Assembly (NCBI GenBank): GCA_023487615.1 | Contig: JAMDBH010000097.1 | Location: 1 to 15,363 of the forward strand | Direction: 5' to 3' | DNA: 15,363 bases | Source of the DNA: Gammaproteobacteria bacterium | GTDB taxonomy: Bacteria > Pseudomonadota > Gammaproteobacteria > SURF-13 | Part shown: positions 7,339 through 14,397 of the stretch, piece by piece | How positions within the stretch are numbered: the first letter of the stretch is position 1 | How the letters are laid out: the number at the start of each line of letters is the position of its first letter | The notes under the pieces: model-generated | What the model was told of the DNA's origin: nothing | Seen by the model: the letters and a program-made list of their open reading frames with translations, nothing else | Database searches by the model: none | Made by a program: the position numbers and the translations under genes

Positions 7339-7560
7339 ATGAAATCGGCGACCATGATCGGTATCATTCTTATCGTACTGGGGGTTGTTGCACTCGCCTA
7401 CCAGGGAATTACCTACACGACCCAAGAGAAGGTCATTGACATTGGCCCCATCGAGGCCACTGCAGAAACCGAGAAGACGATCCCACTCCCGCCTGTTTTA
7501 GGCGTATTGGCGCTGGTAGGAGGAATCGTACTGGTTGTGGTAGGAGCAAAAAAATCGTAG
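7339..7560 (+). CDS. Small membrane protein, DUF3185-like
   Basis: A 73-residue protein with an N-terminal helix (MIGIILIVLGVVALAYQGIT), a middle polar segment (YTTQEKVIDIGPIEATAETE) and a second helix (VLGVLALVGGIVLVVVG) ending in AKKS. The motif TTQEKVIDIGPIEA between two helices is what I recognise as the DUF3185 family, found as short proteins of about 70 residues in proteobacteria. A strong AAGGAG at 7325-7330 precedes the ATG by eight bases and fixes the start. It may be cotranscribed with the DUF5670-like gene. No enzymatic residues are seen. A role in envelope stress is only a guess from the usual company of such genes. Confidence 0.87.
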   Translation: MKSATMIGIILIVLGVVALAYQGITYTTQEKVIDIGPIEATAETEKTIPLPPVLGVLALVGGIVLVVVGAKKS

Positions 7561-7771
7561 TAGTTTAAAAGTGAAATCGCCGCGTATCCAACGCCTGAAT
7601 CTGTGGTATAGTTATTTTACTGTTTGCATGACGGCCGGATAACTACTCCGGCTGTCTTCTGTAGTCCCGAAATGGTGGCTCATCCATGGGCCGCACGCAG
7701 CTTGTTCTTCAACCGTCGGCAGTACAATCGCCCGTTTATCTCGTGTCCATCCCATTTCCAAGGAGCGTACG
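7561..7771. other. Intergenic stretch with a GC-rich hairpin
   Basis: A nine-base-pair stem lies at 7630-7638/7648-7656 (GACGGCCGG pairing with CCGGCTGTC, one G-U pair, nine-base loop), followed by TTCTG. It may end the transcript of the two small membrane genes, but the T tract is poor. TATAGT at 7607-7612 resembles a -10 box, though no good -35 box is found at the right distance. No further gene is seen. Confidence 0.3.
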
Positions 7772-8815
7772 ATGCATTACAACATCCATTTTCGCAGTCT
7801 CTCCAGCAGCATTCGGCATATTGTGGCGCATACCGTTATCACGCTGCTGGCCATTGGCATGGCTTTTTACTTGCCGGTGGCGGCCAAATACATTCTTTAC
7901 TATTGGTGGCCGAAAGTAGAATACGATTCCCACTTACTGGTCATCACCGAGATCGGCTTTGCCGCCGTGCTGGTCATGTTGTTCAACATCTCCTTAATTG
8001 CCTTGGATGGCCGGCGCAGCTTGCGGATGAACAAGATCGCCTCGCTGGTGTATGCGCGCGAAAAAACCGGCTGGTTTTCACGTAGGGGCGAGCGTGCGTT
8101 GCGCAAAAAATTTCTTTGCGCGCGGGATGTCTCTATTTTCTCCATCACCGGCTATGATACGTTCAGCTCGGAAAATTGCATGCTTCAGCAACCCTTGGAA
8201 CACAGCTACGAAATCAGGGTAATGCTGATGAATCCGAATGGCGAGGGCGCCATCAAGCGCGTCAGCTCCCTAAGCGACCCGGAATCGCTGCTGGAAACAT
8301 ACCGCCACGAAACCGAAACCAGTATCGCCTACTTGAAGAAGCTGAGCGCCGCAGGCAAGAAGATCACCCTTAAGCTCTATAACGACCCGCCGTTCTGGAA
8401 GCTGGTGGTGACGGGGGAGTATGTGTGGGTGCAGTATTGCCATGAAGGCTATGAAGTCAAGAGCCAGCCGGAATACGTATTCGCCCTGCAGCGGGACTAC
8501 CCAACCCGCGGCTTCTTTGCCCCCTTCTACATGTACTTTCTCGACCAGTGGAATGATCCCCGTCACCCCGAATACAACCTGGAGACGGATGAGTTGGTTT
8601 ACCGTAACGCGGAAGGCAATGAAATCAAGCGGGTTCCTTTCGGCCGGGCAGAGGGGGAGCAAGTTGAGCGGCGCGTTAAGGACTCGGTCCGCAAGTCCGC
8701 AGGCTGGGCTGAGAAACGAAACCCGGCCTTCGCCGCAGCAAAATATAACCGCAGAGATCGCAGAGGAGGTGCGTTATTTCATGCCCCCCAAACACCTCCG
8801 CGTCCTCAGCGGTAA
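7772..8815 (+). CDS. Two-helix membrane protein with a possible degenerate PLD-like cytoplasmic domain
   Basis: A 347-residue protein of unknown function. Two membrane segments lie at about 18-46 and 54-78, with the rest presumably in the cytoplasm. The soluble part has EIRVMLMNPNGEGAIKR (147-163), then a helical LLETYRHETETSIAYLKKLS, then KITLKLYNDPPFWKLVVTGE and GFFAPFYMYFLDQWND. This order (hydrophobic strand with an asparagine/aspartate-proline, arginine-rich helix, second strand, 'sensor' strand, FxxxW end) resembles inactive phospholipase-D-like sensor domains. No HxKxxxxD catalytic motif is present. The start is fixed by AAGGAG at 7760-7765. Residues 326-347 are encoded by an interspersed palindromic repeat, so the original C-terminus was probably different. 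The stop is 11 bases from the convergent ubiB end. The domain assignment is tentative. Confidence 0.8.
   Translation: MHYNIHFRSLSSSIRHIVAHTVITLLAIGMAFYLPVAAKYILYYWWPKVEYDSHLLVITEIGFAAVLVMLFNISLIALDGRRSLRMNKIASLVYAREKTGWFSRRGERALRKKFLCARDVSIFSITGYDTFSSENCMLQQPLEHSYEIRVMLMNPNGEGAIKRVSSLSDPESLLETYRHETETSIAYLKKLSAAGKKITLKLYNDPPFWKLVVTGEYVWVQYCHEGYEVKSQPEYVFALQRDYPTRGFFAPFYMYFLDQWNDPRHPEYNLETDELVYRNAEGNEIKRVPFGRAEGEQVERRVKDSVRKSAGWAEKRNPAFAAAKYNRRDRRGGALFHAPQTPPRPQR
8748..8813. repeat. Interspersed palindromic repeat, copy 1
   Basis: The left arm ACCGCAGAGATCGCAGAGG (8748-8766) and right arm CCTCCGCGTCCTCAGCGGT (8795-8813) are imperfect inverted copies with four mismatches. The same arm motif recurs at 14284-14302 and 14328-14346. 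The copy lies inside the last codons of the membrane-protein gene, ends on the first base of its TAA stop, and can form a hairpin between two convergent genes. It may serve as a shared terminator. Confidence 0.75.
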
Positions 8816-8826
8816 GTTTTAATCAG

Positions 8827-10485
8827 TTAATCCCGTCCGCCCGACCATGAACGGATCAGGAGCAAGGCGCCGATGCCACCGAGCAGCCAGGTGAGCACGG
8901 GCGCATTGCCGATCATCATCGGGGCATAACCGTCCAAACCTTTAATCACTGCGGCGCTGATAACAAAGGCTGCGCCTATCGTGGCGGTATAGCCGCGTGC
9001 CATGGCCTGCCGCATTTCACGGCGTATCTCATTAAGCTCCTTCGATTTCCATTCGATTTGCAGCTTGCCGTCGCGCGCCTGCTCCAGGACTTCGTGCACC
9101 AGCAGAGGGATATCGGGCATCTTTTCCGCCCACTGCGGGGCGTTCTCGCGCACAGCGCGCAATAAGGCGCGTGTTCCAACCTGTTCGCTCATCCAGCGTT
9201 CCAAGATCGGCTTCGAGGTAACCCATAGATCCAGCTCGGGATACAGTTGCCGGCCCAAGCCTTCGATGTTGAGCAAGGTTTTTTGCAGCAGCACCAGTTG
9301 CGGCTGCACTTCCATATTAAAGCGGCGCGCCGTTTGAAACAGACGCAGCAACAACTGCCCGAAGGAGATGTCCTTCAGCGGGCGTTCAAAAATCGGTTCG
9401 CACACGGTACGCATGGCGGATTCAAACTCATCTACTCGCGTAGTAGACGGCACCCAACCGGCATCTACGTGCAACTGCGCGACGCGGCGGTAGTCCCGGT
9501 TGAAAAAGGCTAGAAAGTTCTCCGCGAGATAGCGTTGATCCGCCGGGCTGAGCGTACCCATGATACCGAAGTCCACCGCGACGTATTGCCCCTTGGGCGA
9601 GACGAAGATGTTGCCGGGGTGCATGTCAGCATGAAAGAAGCTGTGGCGAAAAACTTGAGTAAAAAATATTTCCACGCCGTGTTCGGACAGTTCCTTGAGA
9701 TTGATGCCCGCCGCCCGTAGACCTGCGACATCACTGATAGGGATGCCGTAAATCCGCTCCATGACCATGACGTCGCGACGCGCCAATGGCCATTCGATTT
9801 CCGGTACGTAGAGCAGCGTAGAATCCAGCCAGTTGCGGCGTAACTGACTGGCGTTGCCCGCCTCGCGCAGCAGATCGAGCTCATCGAGTATGGTCTTTTC
9901 GTACTCCGCGACTATTGCGCGCGGCCGCAGACGTTTCCCCTGCGACCAGTAACGCTCGGCCATCTCGGCGAGGGCGTAGAGCAGACTCACATCGCGGCGG
10001 ATCACCTTTTCAATCTGCGGACGCACAACCTTGACGACGACCTCGCGGCCGCCGAACAGGCGCGCGAGATGGACTTGTGCAATAGAGGCGGAGGCAAACG
10101 GAGTCTCCTGAAATTCCTGAAACACCTCGCTCAAGGGTTTCCCGTAGGCCTGCTCGATAATGGCGCGCGCCTGATCGCCGGGGAAGGATGGCACTTGATC
10201 CTGAAGCAGGGCGAGTTCCCTGGCGATGTCTTCCGGCAATAAATCGGGGCGGGTGGAAAGCATTTGTCCGAATTTGACGAACACCGGACCGAGGTCTTCG
10301 AGGGCGCGGCGGATGCGCACCGCGCGCGGCGGCAGATCGCCGCGCACCCAGTACCACGGGGCAAAATAAAGCAAAAAACGCAGCGGGCGGAATAGATGGG
10401 TGGCGAGGATGATTTCGTCCAGCCCATGCCGCAGCAAGACACGATTGATATAAAACAGGCGGAAAAACTGGCCGGGGCGTATCAC
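8827..10485 (-). CDS. ubiB: UbiB atypical kinase-like ATPase for ubiquinone biosynthesis
   Basis: A 552-residue ABC1/ADCK/UbiB family protein (E. coli about 546) needed for ubiquinone synthesis, probably using ATP to help extract or present membrane-bound intermediates. Visible motifs: KFGQ (71-74), the alanine-rich loop ASASIAQVH (131-139) that replaces the usual kinase glycine loop, K152 in [23 protein letters not shown] (201-215), the catalytic-loop-like [10 protein letters not shown] (285-294) and metal-binding DFG (305-307). Two C-terminal hydrophobic helices anchor it in the membrane, as expected. The GTG start overlaps the ubiJ stop (GTGA), so translation is coupled. It is the last gene of the reverse-strand ubi cluster and converges on the membrane-protein gene at 7772-8815. 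I see no missing key residue. Confidence 0.96.
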   Translation of the reverse strand: MIRPGQFFRLFYINRVLLRHGLDEIILATHLFRPLRFLLYFAPWYWVRGDLPPRAVRIRRALEDLGPVFVKFGQMLSTRPDLLPEDIARELALLQDQVPSFPGDQARAIIEQAYGKPLSEVFQEFQETPFASASIAQVHLARLFGGREVVVKVVRPQIEKVIRRDVSLLYALAEMAERYWSQGKRLRPRAIVAEYEKTILDELDLLREAGNASQLRRNWLDSTLLYVPEIEWPLARRDVMVMERIYGIPISDVAGLRAAGINLKELSEHGVEIFFTQVFRHSFFHADMHPGNIFVSPKGQYVAVDFGIMGTLSPADQRYLAENFLAFFNRDYRRVAQLHVDAGWVPSTTRVDEFESAMRTVCEPIFERPLKDISFGQLLLRLFQTARRFNMEVQPQLVLLQKTLLNIEGLGRQLYPELDLWVTSKPILERWMSEQVGTRALLRAVRENAPQWAEKMPDIPLLVHEVLEQARDGKLQIEWKSKELNEIRREMRQAMARGYTATIGAAFVISAAVIKGLDGYAPMMIGNAPVLTWLLGGIGALLLIRSWSGGRD

Positions 10486-11129
10486 GTTTTTTTATCCGTC
10501 GCAGCTTCCAGGCGGCGCCGCAGGCGCGCCACCCGTTGCTCCAGGCGTTCGACATCATCGCGCAAGGTATCCACCGCGCCGATAAAGTTCCGCACATCGT
10601 CCGGGCGCGGCAGGTTGTACGCTTCCTCCTGTTGATACTCGGCGAAATCCTGGCCGAGCCTGGCGGCGGCTTGCCGGCCCCAGCCCTGCACGGCGCGCGC
10701 CGCGTTACCGAGTTTGTGGGCCAGCAGGTCGCCCACGAACCCTGCGAGATGTTCTTCCCAGTCTATCTCGACGGCGTCGAGGATCTGCTTGAAGCGCTGT
10801 CCCAACTCGACGTCGCCGCTGATCCGCACCTCCCCCGAGACCAGCGCCGCGCGGGCCTCGCGGCTGTCGCTCTGTAGGCCGCCCATGCGCAATAGCGCCC
10901 ACGGCGTACCACGCAATATCGCATCGGGAACGCCCGCATAATCCGCAAGGATGCGGACTCCATCCGGCTCGGGCGCAAAGTATATTGTCCGCTCCAGGCC
11001 TTCCAATTCGACCGCGATGACCTTGCCGGAGAGAGCGGCGAAACGCGACGGGGTATCTGGGTCGAGATTGAGATAGCGGTTCAGTGTGCCTTCCAAGGCG
11101 CGTATGTGCACTGGCTGGGGGATGTTCAT
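10482..11129 (-). CDS. ubiJ: UbiJ, SCP2-domain accessory factor of ubiquinone biosynthesis
   Basis: A 215-residue protein in the position of ubiJ (formerly yigP) between ubiE and ubiB. The N-terminal part (about 15-115) fits an SCP2 lipid-binding domain: [40 protein letters not shown], then [20 protein letters not shown]. The middle has [20 protein letters not shown] and the end is a charged coiled-coil-like helix (about 178-208). UbiJ binds ubiquinone intermediates in the lipid cavity and holds the soluble Ubi complex together with UbiK. The ATG at 11129 is 29 bases after the ubiE stop, and its stop overlaps the ubiB GTG. The assignment is strong from gene order and domain pattern; the sequence itself varies a lot in this family. 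Confidence 0.93.
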   Translation of the reverse strand: MNIPQPVHIRALEGTLNRYLNLDPDTPSRFAALSGKVIAVELEGLERTIYFAPEPDGVRILADYAGVPDAILRGTPWALLRMGGLQSDSREARAALVSGEVRISGDVELGQRFKQILDAVEIDWEEHLAGFVGDLLAHKLGNAARAVQGWGRQAAARLGQDFAEYQQEEAYNLPRPDDVRNFIGAVDTLRDDVERLEQRVARLRRRLEAATDKKT

Positions 11130-11158
11130 GCGTGTTGGGTAGGTTCGGGCAGTGGGAC

Positions 11159-11908
11159 TCAGAACTTATAACCCTTGTGCAAGGCCACGATGCCACCGCT
11201 TAGATTATAGTAATCACAGCGCTCAAAACCCGCGCCCTGCATCATTCTTTTGAGCGTTTCCTGATCCGGATGCATGCGGATGGACTCGGCGAGATAACGG
11301 TAGCTATCCGCGTCGCGTGCGATCAGTTTGCCCATCAGCGGGAGGACCTTGAACGAGTATAGATCATACAGGGGTTGCAGGCCGGGGATGCTGGGTTTGG
11401 AAAACTCCAGTATCAACGCACGGCCGCCCGGCTTCAACACCCTACAGATCGCGGCCAGGGCGCGTTCCTTATGAGTCACATTGCGCAGCCCGAAGGCCAT
11501 GGTGACACAGTCGAAATAGTCATCGGGAAAAGGCAGGCATTCGGCATCGGCTTGGAGATATTCAATATTAGCCACCACTCCGCGATTCACCAACCGCTCA
11601 CGCCCTTCCCGCAACATGGCGGCATTGATGTCGGCGAGCATCACTTGACCTTGCATCCCTACGCGATCCGCGAGTTTAGCGGCCAGGTCACCGGTACCGC
11701 CGGCGAGATCCAGCACGCGCTCCCCTGCCCTGACACCACTCACGTCAATGGTAAAGCGTTTCCACAAGCGATGGATGCCGAACGACATGACATCGTTCAT
11801 CAGGTCGTAGCTGGCCGCCACCGATCCGAATACACCGGCGACCCGCTCCGCCTTTTCCTCGATCGGGACTTGTTGATAGCCGAAGTGGGTGGTGTCTCGT
11901 TCGCTCAT
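11159..11908 (-). CDS. ubiE: Ubiquinone/menaquinone biosynthesis C-methyltransferase UbiE
   Basis: A 249-residue SAM-dependent methyltransferase that adds the C-methyl group to 2-polyprenyl-6-methoxy-1,4-benzoquinol, and to demethylmenaquinol where that exists. I take the ATG at 11908 because it gives [15 protein letters not shown], the usual N-terminus, and overlaps the upstream DUF971 stop as ATGA; a longer frame starting at 11962 would read through that gene. Motifs: [20 protein letters not shown] (27-46), SAM-binding [11 protein letters not shown] (66-76), [20 protein letters not shown] and [17 protein letters not shown]. The length matches E. coli (251). It sits between DUF971 and ubiJ in what appears to be one operon. 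Confidence 0.96.
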   Translation of the reverse strand: MSERDTTHFGYQQVPIEEKAERVAGVFGSVAASYDLMNDVMSFGIHRLWKRFTIDVSGVRAGERVLDLAGGTGDLAAKLADRVGMQGQVMLADINAAMLREGRERLVNRGVVANIEYLQADAECLPFPDDYFDCVTMAFGLRNVTHKERALAAICRVLKPGGRALILEFSKPSIPGLQPLYDLYSFKVLPLMGKLIARDADSYRYLAESIRMHPDQETLKRMMQGAGFERCDYYNLSGGIVALHKGYKF

Positions 11909-12258
11909 GCTTCTTTGCGCGTGTGTCCTGCCCGCTGCAGCCGTTCCAGATAGGCCTGCCATTTTTCCTGCTGATGTGCACCGAGCTCATAGAGCAGATC
12001 CCACGAATAAAGCCCCGTGTTGTGTCCGTCATCGAAATGCAGGCGCACGGCATAGCTGCCCACCGGGTCTATGGCACTGATGTTGACCTGTTCCTTGCCC
12101 ACCTGCAATACCTCCTGACCGGGGCCGTGACCGCGCACCTCCGCCGATGGCGAATACACGCGCAGGTACTCACAGGGCAGATCGAAACGGGCGCCGTCGT
12201 CGAAGCTGATCTCCAGCATGCGCGATTTTTGATGCAGTTTAATTTCAGTGGGTCGCAT
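11905..12258 (-). CDS. DUF971 protein (gamma-butyrobetaine hydroxylase-like N-terminal domain)
   Basis: A 117-residue protein of the DUF971 family, which corresponds to the zinc-binding-like N-terminal domain of gamma-butyrobetaine hydroxylases but occurs alone in many proteobacteria. Typical pattern: [20 protein letters not shown], then [21 protein letters not shown], then [20 protein letters not shown] followed by WDLLYELG. Its location between hslU and ubiE is common in gammaproteobacteria. The function of stand-alone members is not settled, though links to Fe-S assembly or protein quality control have been suggested. The ATG at 12258 is preceded by a palindromic repeat only five bases away and no Shine-Dalgarno sequence is seen, so initiation may rely on a leader hairpin or on coupling. 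The stop overlaps ubiE. Confidence 0.9.
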   Translation of the reverse strand: MRPTEIKLHQKSRMLEISFDDGARFDLPCEYLRVYSPSAEVRGHGPGQEVLQVGKEQVNISAIDPVGSYAVRLHFDDGHNTGLYSWDLLYELGAHQQEKWQAYLERLQRAGHTRKEA

Positions 12259-12263
12259 AGATA

Positions 12264-12342
12264 CAGATACAAGAGAAAAGATACAAGAGAAAAGTACAAA
12301 ACTTTATCCCTCTTGTATCTTGTATCTTTCCTCTTGTATCTG
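12264..12342. repeat. 25-bp inverted repeat filling the hslU-DUF971 gap
   Basis: The left arm (12264-12288) and right arm (12318-12342) pair over 25 bp with one mismatch; the unit is CAGATACAAGAG. The left side holds two exact tandem copies of AGATACAAGAGAAA (12265-12278, 12279-12292), and the right side holds TCTTGTATCT twice. It lies three bases after the hslU stop and five bases before the DUF971 start on the reverse strand. It can fold into a long AT-rich hairpin that could limit read-through from hslU or protect its 3' end. Confidence 0.75.
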
Positions 12343-12345
12343 CCT

Positions 12346-13686
12346 TCAAAGTATATACCTGCTCAAATCCTCGTTCTCGGCCAGTTCGCGGAGATGTTCG
12401 TCCACATACGCGGCGTTGATCTCGAAACTCTGACCCGCTTGCTCCGACGCACCGAAGGAGATCGTCTCGAGCAGACGCTCCATCACCGTATGCAAACGGC
12501 GTGCGCCGATATTCTCGGTGCGCTCATTGACCTGCCAGGCGATCTCGGCGAGGCGGGAAATGCCATCCGGCGTGAAACTCAAGTGTACACCCTCGGTCGC
12601 CAACAGCGCGCTGTATTGCTCAGTGAGAGAGGCGTCCGGCTCGGTCAAAATACGCACAAAATCCTGCGCGCCCAGCGCATCCAGTTCAACACGTATTGGC
12701 AGGCGGCCCTGCAATTCGGGGATGAGATCGGAGGGCTTGGAAAGATGAAACGCGCCCGATGCGATAAACAGGATATGATCGGTCTTGACCATGCCGTACT
12801 TGGTGGACACCGTACTCCCCTCCACCAGCGGCAACAGATCGCGCTGCACGCCTTCGCGCGAGACATCCGCCCCCATGCGTTCCGAGCGCGAGGTGATCTT
12901 GTCTATCTCGTCTATGAATACGATGCCGTTCTGCTCGACGTTTTGTATGGCGCGGGTCTTGAGGGCCTCTTCATCTATGAGCTTGGCTGCCGCTTCATCG
13001 GTCAGCAATTTAAAAGCCTCCTTGACGCGCAGCTTGCGGGTGCGGGTGCGGCTGCCGGCGAGATTTTGAAACATCCCCTGCAACTGACTGGTCATCTCCT
13101 CCATGCCGGGCGGCGCCATGATCTCCACGCCTATGGGAACGGCGCTGAGTTCGACCTCGATCTCACGCTCATCGAATTCACCTTCGCGCAGTTTTTTGCG
13201 GAAGGTCTGGCGCGTAGACGACTCCTCGGCAGTCGCCACTGTGTCGGACGAAACAAAGGCCGGCTGGCGTGCGGGGCGCAGCAGGATATCCAGGATGCGC
13301 TCCTCGGCGCTCTCCTCGGCGCGGTGCCGCACCTTTTTCATTTCTTCCTCGCGCGTCATCTTGATGGCGGTGTCCAGCAGGTCGCGGATGATGGATTCCA
13401 CATCACGCCCCACGTAACCCACCTCGGTGAATTTGGTGGCCTCAACCTTGATGAACGGCGCGCTGGCCAGCCTGGCGAGGCGGCGCGCGATCTCGGTTTT
13501 GCCCACGCCGGTCGGACCGATCATCAGAATATTCTTGGGCGTGATCTCATTGCGCAAGTCCTCGCTAACCTGCCCGCGCCGCCAGCGGTTGCGGAGCGCA
13601 ATCGCCACCGCACGCTTCGCCGCGCCCTGGCCGATGATGTGTTTGTCCAGCTCCTGGACGATTTCTTTAGGTGTCAGCATCGTCAT
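12346..13686 (-). CDS. hslU: HslU (ClpY), ATPase subunit of the HslVU protease
   Basis: The AAA+ unfoldase that feeds proteins into the HslV peptidase. From the ATG at 13686 it has 446 residues (E. coli 443) and begins [20 protein letters not shown], the usual N-terminus. Visible: Walker A GPTGVGKT (57-64), pore loop GYVGRD (90-95), Walker B with [11 protein letters not shown], sensor-2 [14 protein letters not shown] and the C-terminal tail DLSRYIL that docks into HslV to activate it. The inserted I domain is present in the middle (about residues 105-235). An alternative TTG at 13701 lies 12 bases after AGGAG and would add five residues; an ATG at 13680 would remove two. It follows hslV by about 21 bases, and a large inverted repeat follows its stop. 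Confidence 0.96.
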   Translation of the reverse strand: MTMLTPKEIVQELDKHIIGQGAAKRAVAIALRNRWRRGQVSEDLRNEITPKNILMIGPTGVGKTEIARRLARLASAPFIKVEATKFTEVGYVGRDVESIIRDLLDTAIKMTREEEMKKVRHRAEESAEERILDILLRPARQPAFVSSDTVATAEESSTRQTFRKKLREGEFDEREIEVELSAVPIGVEIMAPPGMEEMTSQLQGMFQNLAGSRTRTRKLRVKEAFKLLTDEAAAKLIDEEALKTRAIQNVEQNGIVFIDEIDKITSRSERMGADVSREGVQRDLLPLVEGSTVSTKYGMVKTDHILFIASGAFHLSKPSDLIPELQGRLPIRVELDALGAQDFVRILTEPDASLTEQYSALLATEGVHLSFTPDGISRLAEIAWQVNERTENIGARRLHTVMERLLETISFGASEQAGQSFEINAAYVDEHLRELAENEDLSRYIL

Positions 13687-13707
13687 AACGGTGTAAACCA
13701 AAACGGT

Positions 13708-14241
13708 CTACAGCTCCTCTATCGTCAAATTCCGGTTGGTGTAAATGCAGATGTCCGCCGCAATCGCCATGCCCTTCTCCACAATGGTGCGGGCGTCGAA
13801 ATCGGTATTCTCGAGCAGCGCACGCGCCGCCGCCTGGGCGAATTGGCCGCCCGAGCCGATGGCCATCAAGCTCTGCTCGGGCTCGATGACATCCCCGTTG
13901 CCGGAGATGATGAGCGAGGCGGTTTTGTCCGCGACCGCGAGCAAGGCCTCCAGGCGGCGCAGTATGCGGTCGGTGCGCCAATCCTTGGCCAGCTCGACGG
14001 CGGAGCGGGTGAGATTGCCTTGATGTTTTTCCAGCTTGGCCTCGAAACGCTCGAACAGCGTGAAGGCGTCCGCGGTGCCGCCGGCAAAGCCGGCAATCAC
14101 CTGGTCGTGATACAGCCTGCGCACCTTACGCGCATTGCCCTTCATGACCGTGTTGCCTATGGTCACTTGACCGTCCCCGCCTATGACGACCTTGCCGTTA
14201 CGCCGCACCGACAGGATGGTTGTACCGTGAAATTGTTCCAC
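13708..14241 (-). CDS. hslV: HslV (ClpQ), peptidase subunit of the HslVU protease
   Basis: A 177-residue N-terminal-threonine peptidase, homologous to proteasome beta subunits. The start is GTG with AGAGG seven bases upstream (14249-14253). It reads [14 protein letters not shown], so a six-residue propeptide must be removed to expose T7 as the nucleophile; E. coli HslV starts directly with the threonine after Met. The family blocks [40 protein letters not shown] and [16 protein letters not shown] are intact. HslV forms two hexamer rings capped by HslU and degrades damaged and regulatory proteins, mainly under heat stress. It is the first gene of the reverse-strand group, with a sigma-32-like promoter candidate at 14361-14389. 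Confidence 0.96.
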   Translation of the reverse strand: MEQFHGTTILSVRRNGKVVIGGDGQVTIGNTVMKGNARKVRRLYHDQVIAGFAGGTADAFTLFERFEAKLEKHQGNLTRSAVELAKDWRTDRILRRLEALLAVADKTASLIISGNGDVIEPEQSLMAIGSGGQFAQAAARALLENTDFDARTIVEKGMAIAADICIYTNRNLTIEEL

Positions 14242-14281
14242 TGATTAGCCTCTAGTGAGCCTTACTACGATGAAAAAAGCA

Positions 14282-14348
14282 TCACCGCAGAGGACGCGGA
14301 GGTGAAATTCATCATCCTAATCGCATTCCTCTGCGTCCTCTGCGGTGA
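14282..14348. repeat. Interspersed palindromic repeat, copy 2, in the hslVU leader
   Basis: Twenty-one-base arms (14282-14302 and 14328-14348) are inverted copies with a single mismatch around a 25-base loop. The outer arm sequence is ACCGCAGAGGACGC. It belongs to the same family as the repeat at 8748-8813, but the loops differ. It lies between lysA and hslV and, if the promoter at 14361-14389 is used, would fold into a stable hairpin near the 5' end of the hslVU mRNA. Confidence 0.8.
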
Positions 14349-14360
14349 ATATGTTTACTG

Positions 14361-14389
14361 ATATTGGGCGCGGCGGGCCGTAATTCAAC
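14361..14389 (-). promoter_or_regulatory. Candidate heat-shock (sigma-32-type) promoter for hslVU
   Basis: Read on the reverse strand, GTTGAA (14389-14384) matches five of six bases of the CTTGAA -35 box. After a 15-base spacer, CCCAATAT (14368-14361) matches the CCCCATNT -10 box except at one position. The site begins nine bases after the lysA stop and would start a leader of about 110 bases ahead of hslV. hslVU of E. coli is transcribed by sigma-32, which fits. This is a prediction from consensus only. Confidence 0.5.
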
Positions 14390-14397
14390 ACGGCTTG

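Noticed and set aside
11909..11962. Longer UbiE start at 11962
   Set aside because: The extra 18 residues would be read inside the DUF971 coding sequence and do not resemble the UbiE family; the ATG at 11908 gives the usual N-terminus.
12264..12342. CRISPR-like or satellite array
   Set aside because: Only two tandem units occur, with no unique spacers; the structure is an inverted repeat.
11923..14244. A 773-codon open frame on the plus strand
   Set aside because: It runs antisense to DUF971, hslU and hslV, all with clear family motifs. Its translation shows low-complexity His/Arg/Leu-rich composition and no domain, as expected for a shadow of GC-rich genes.
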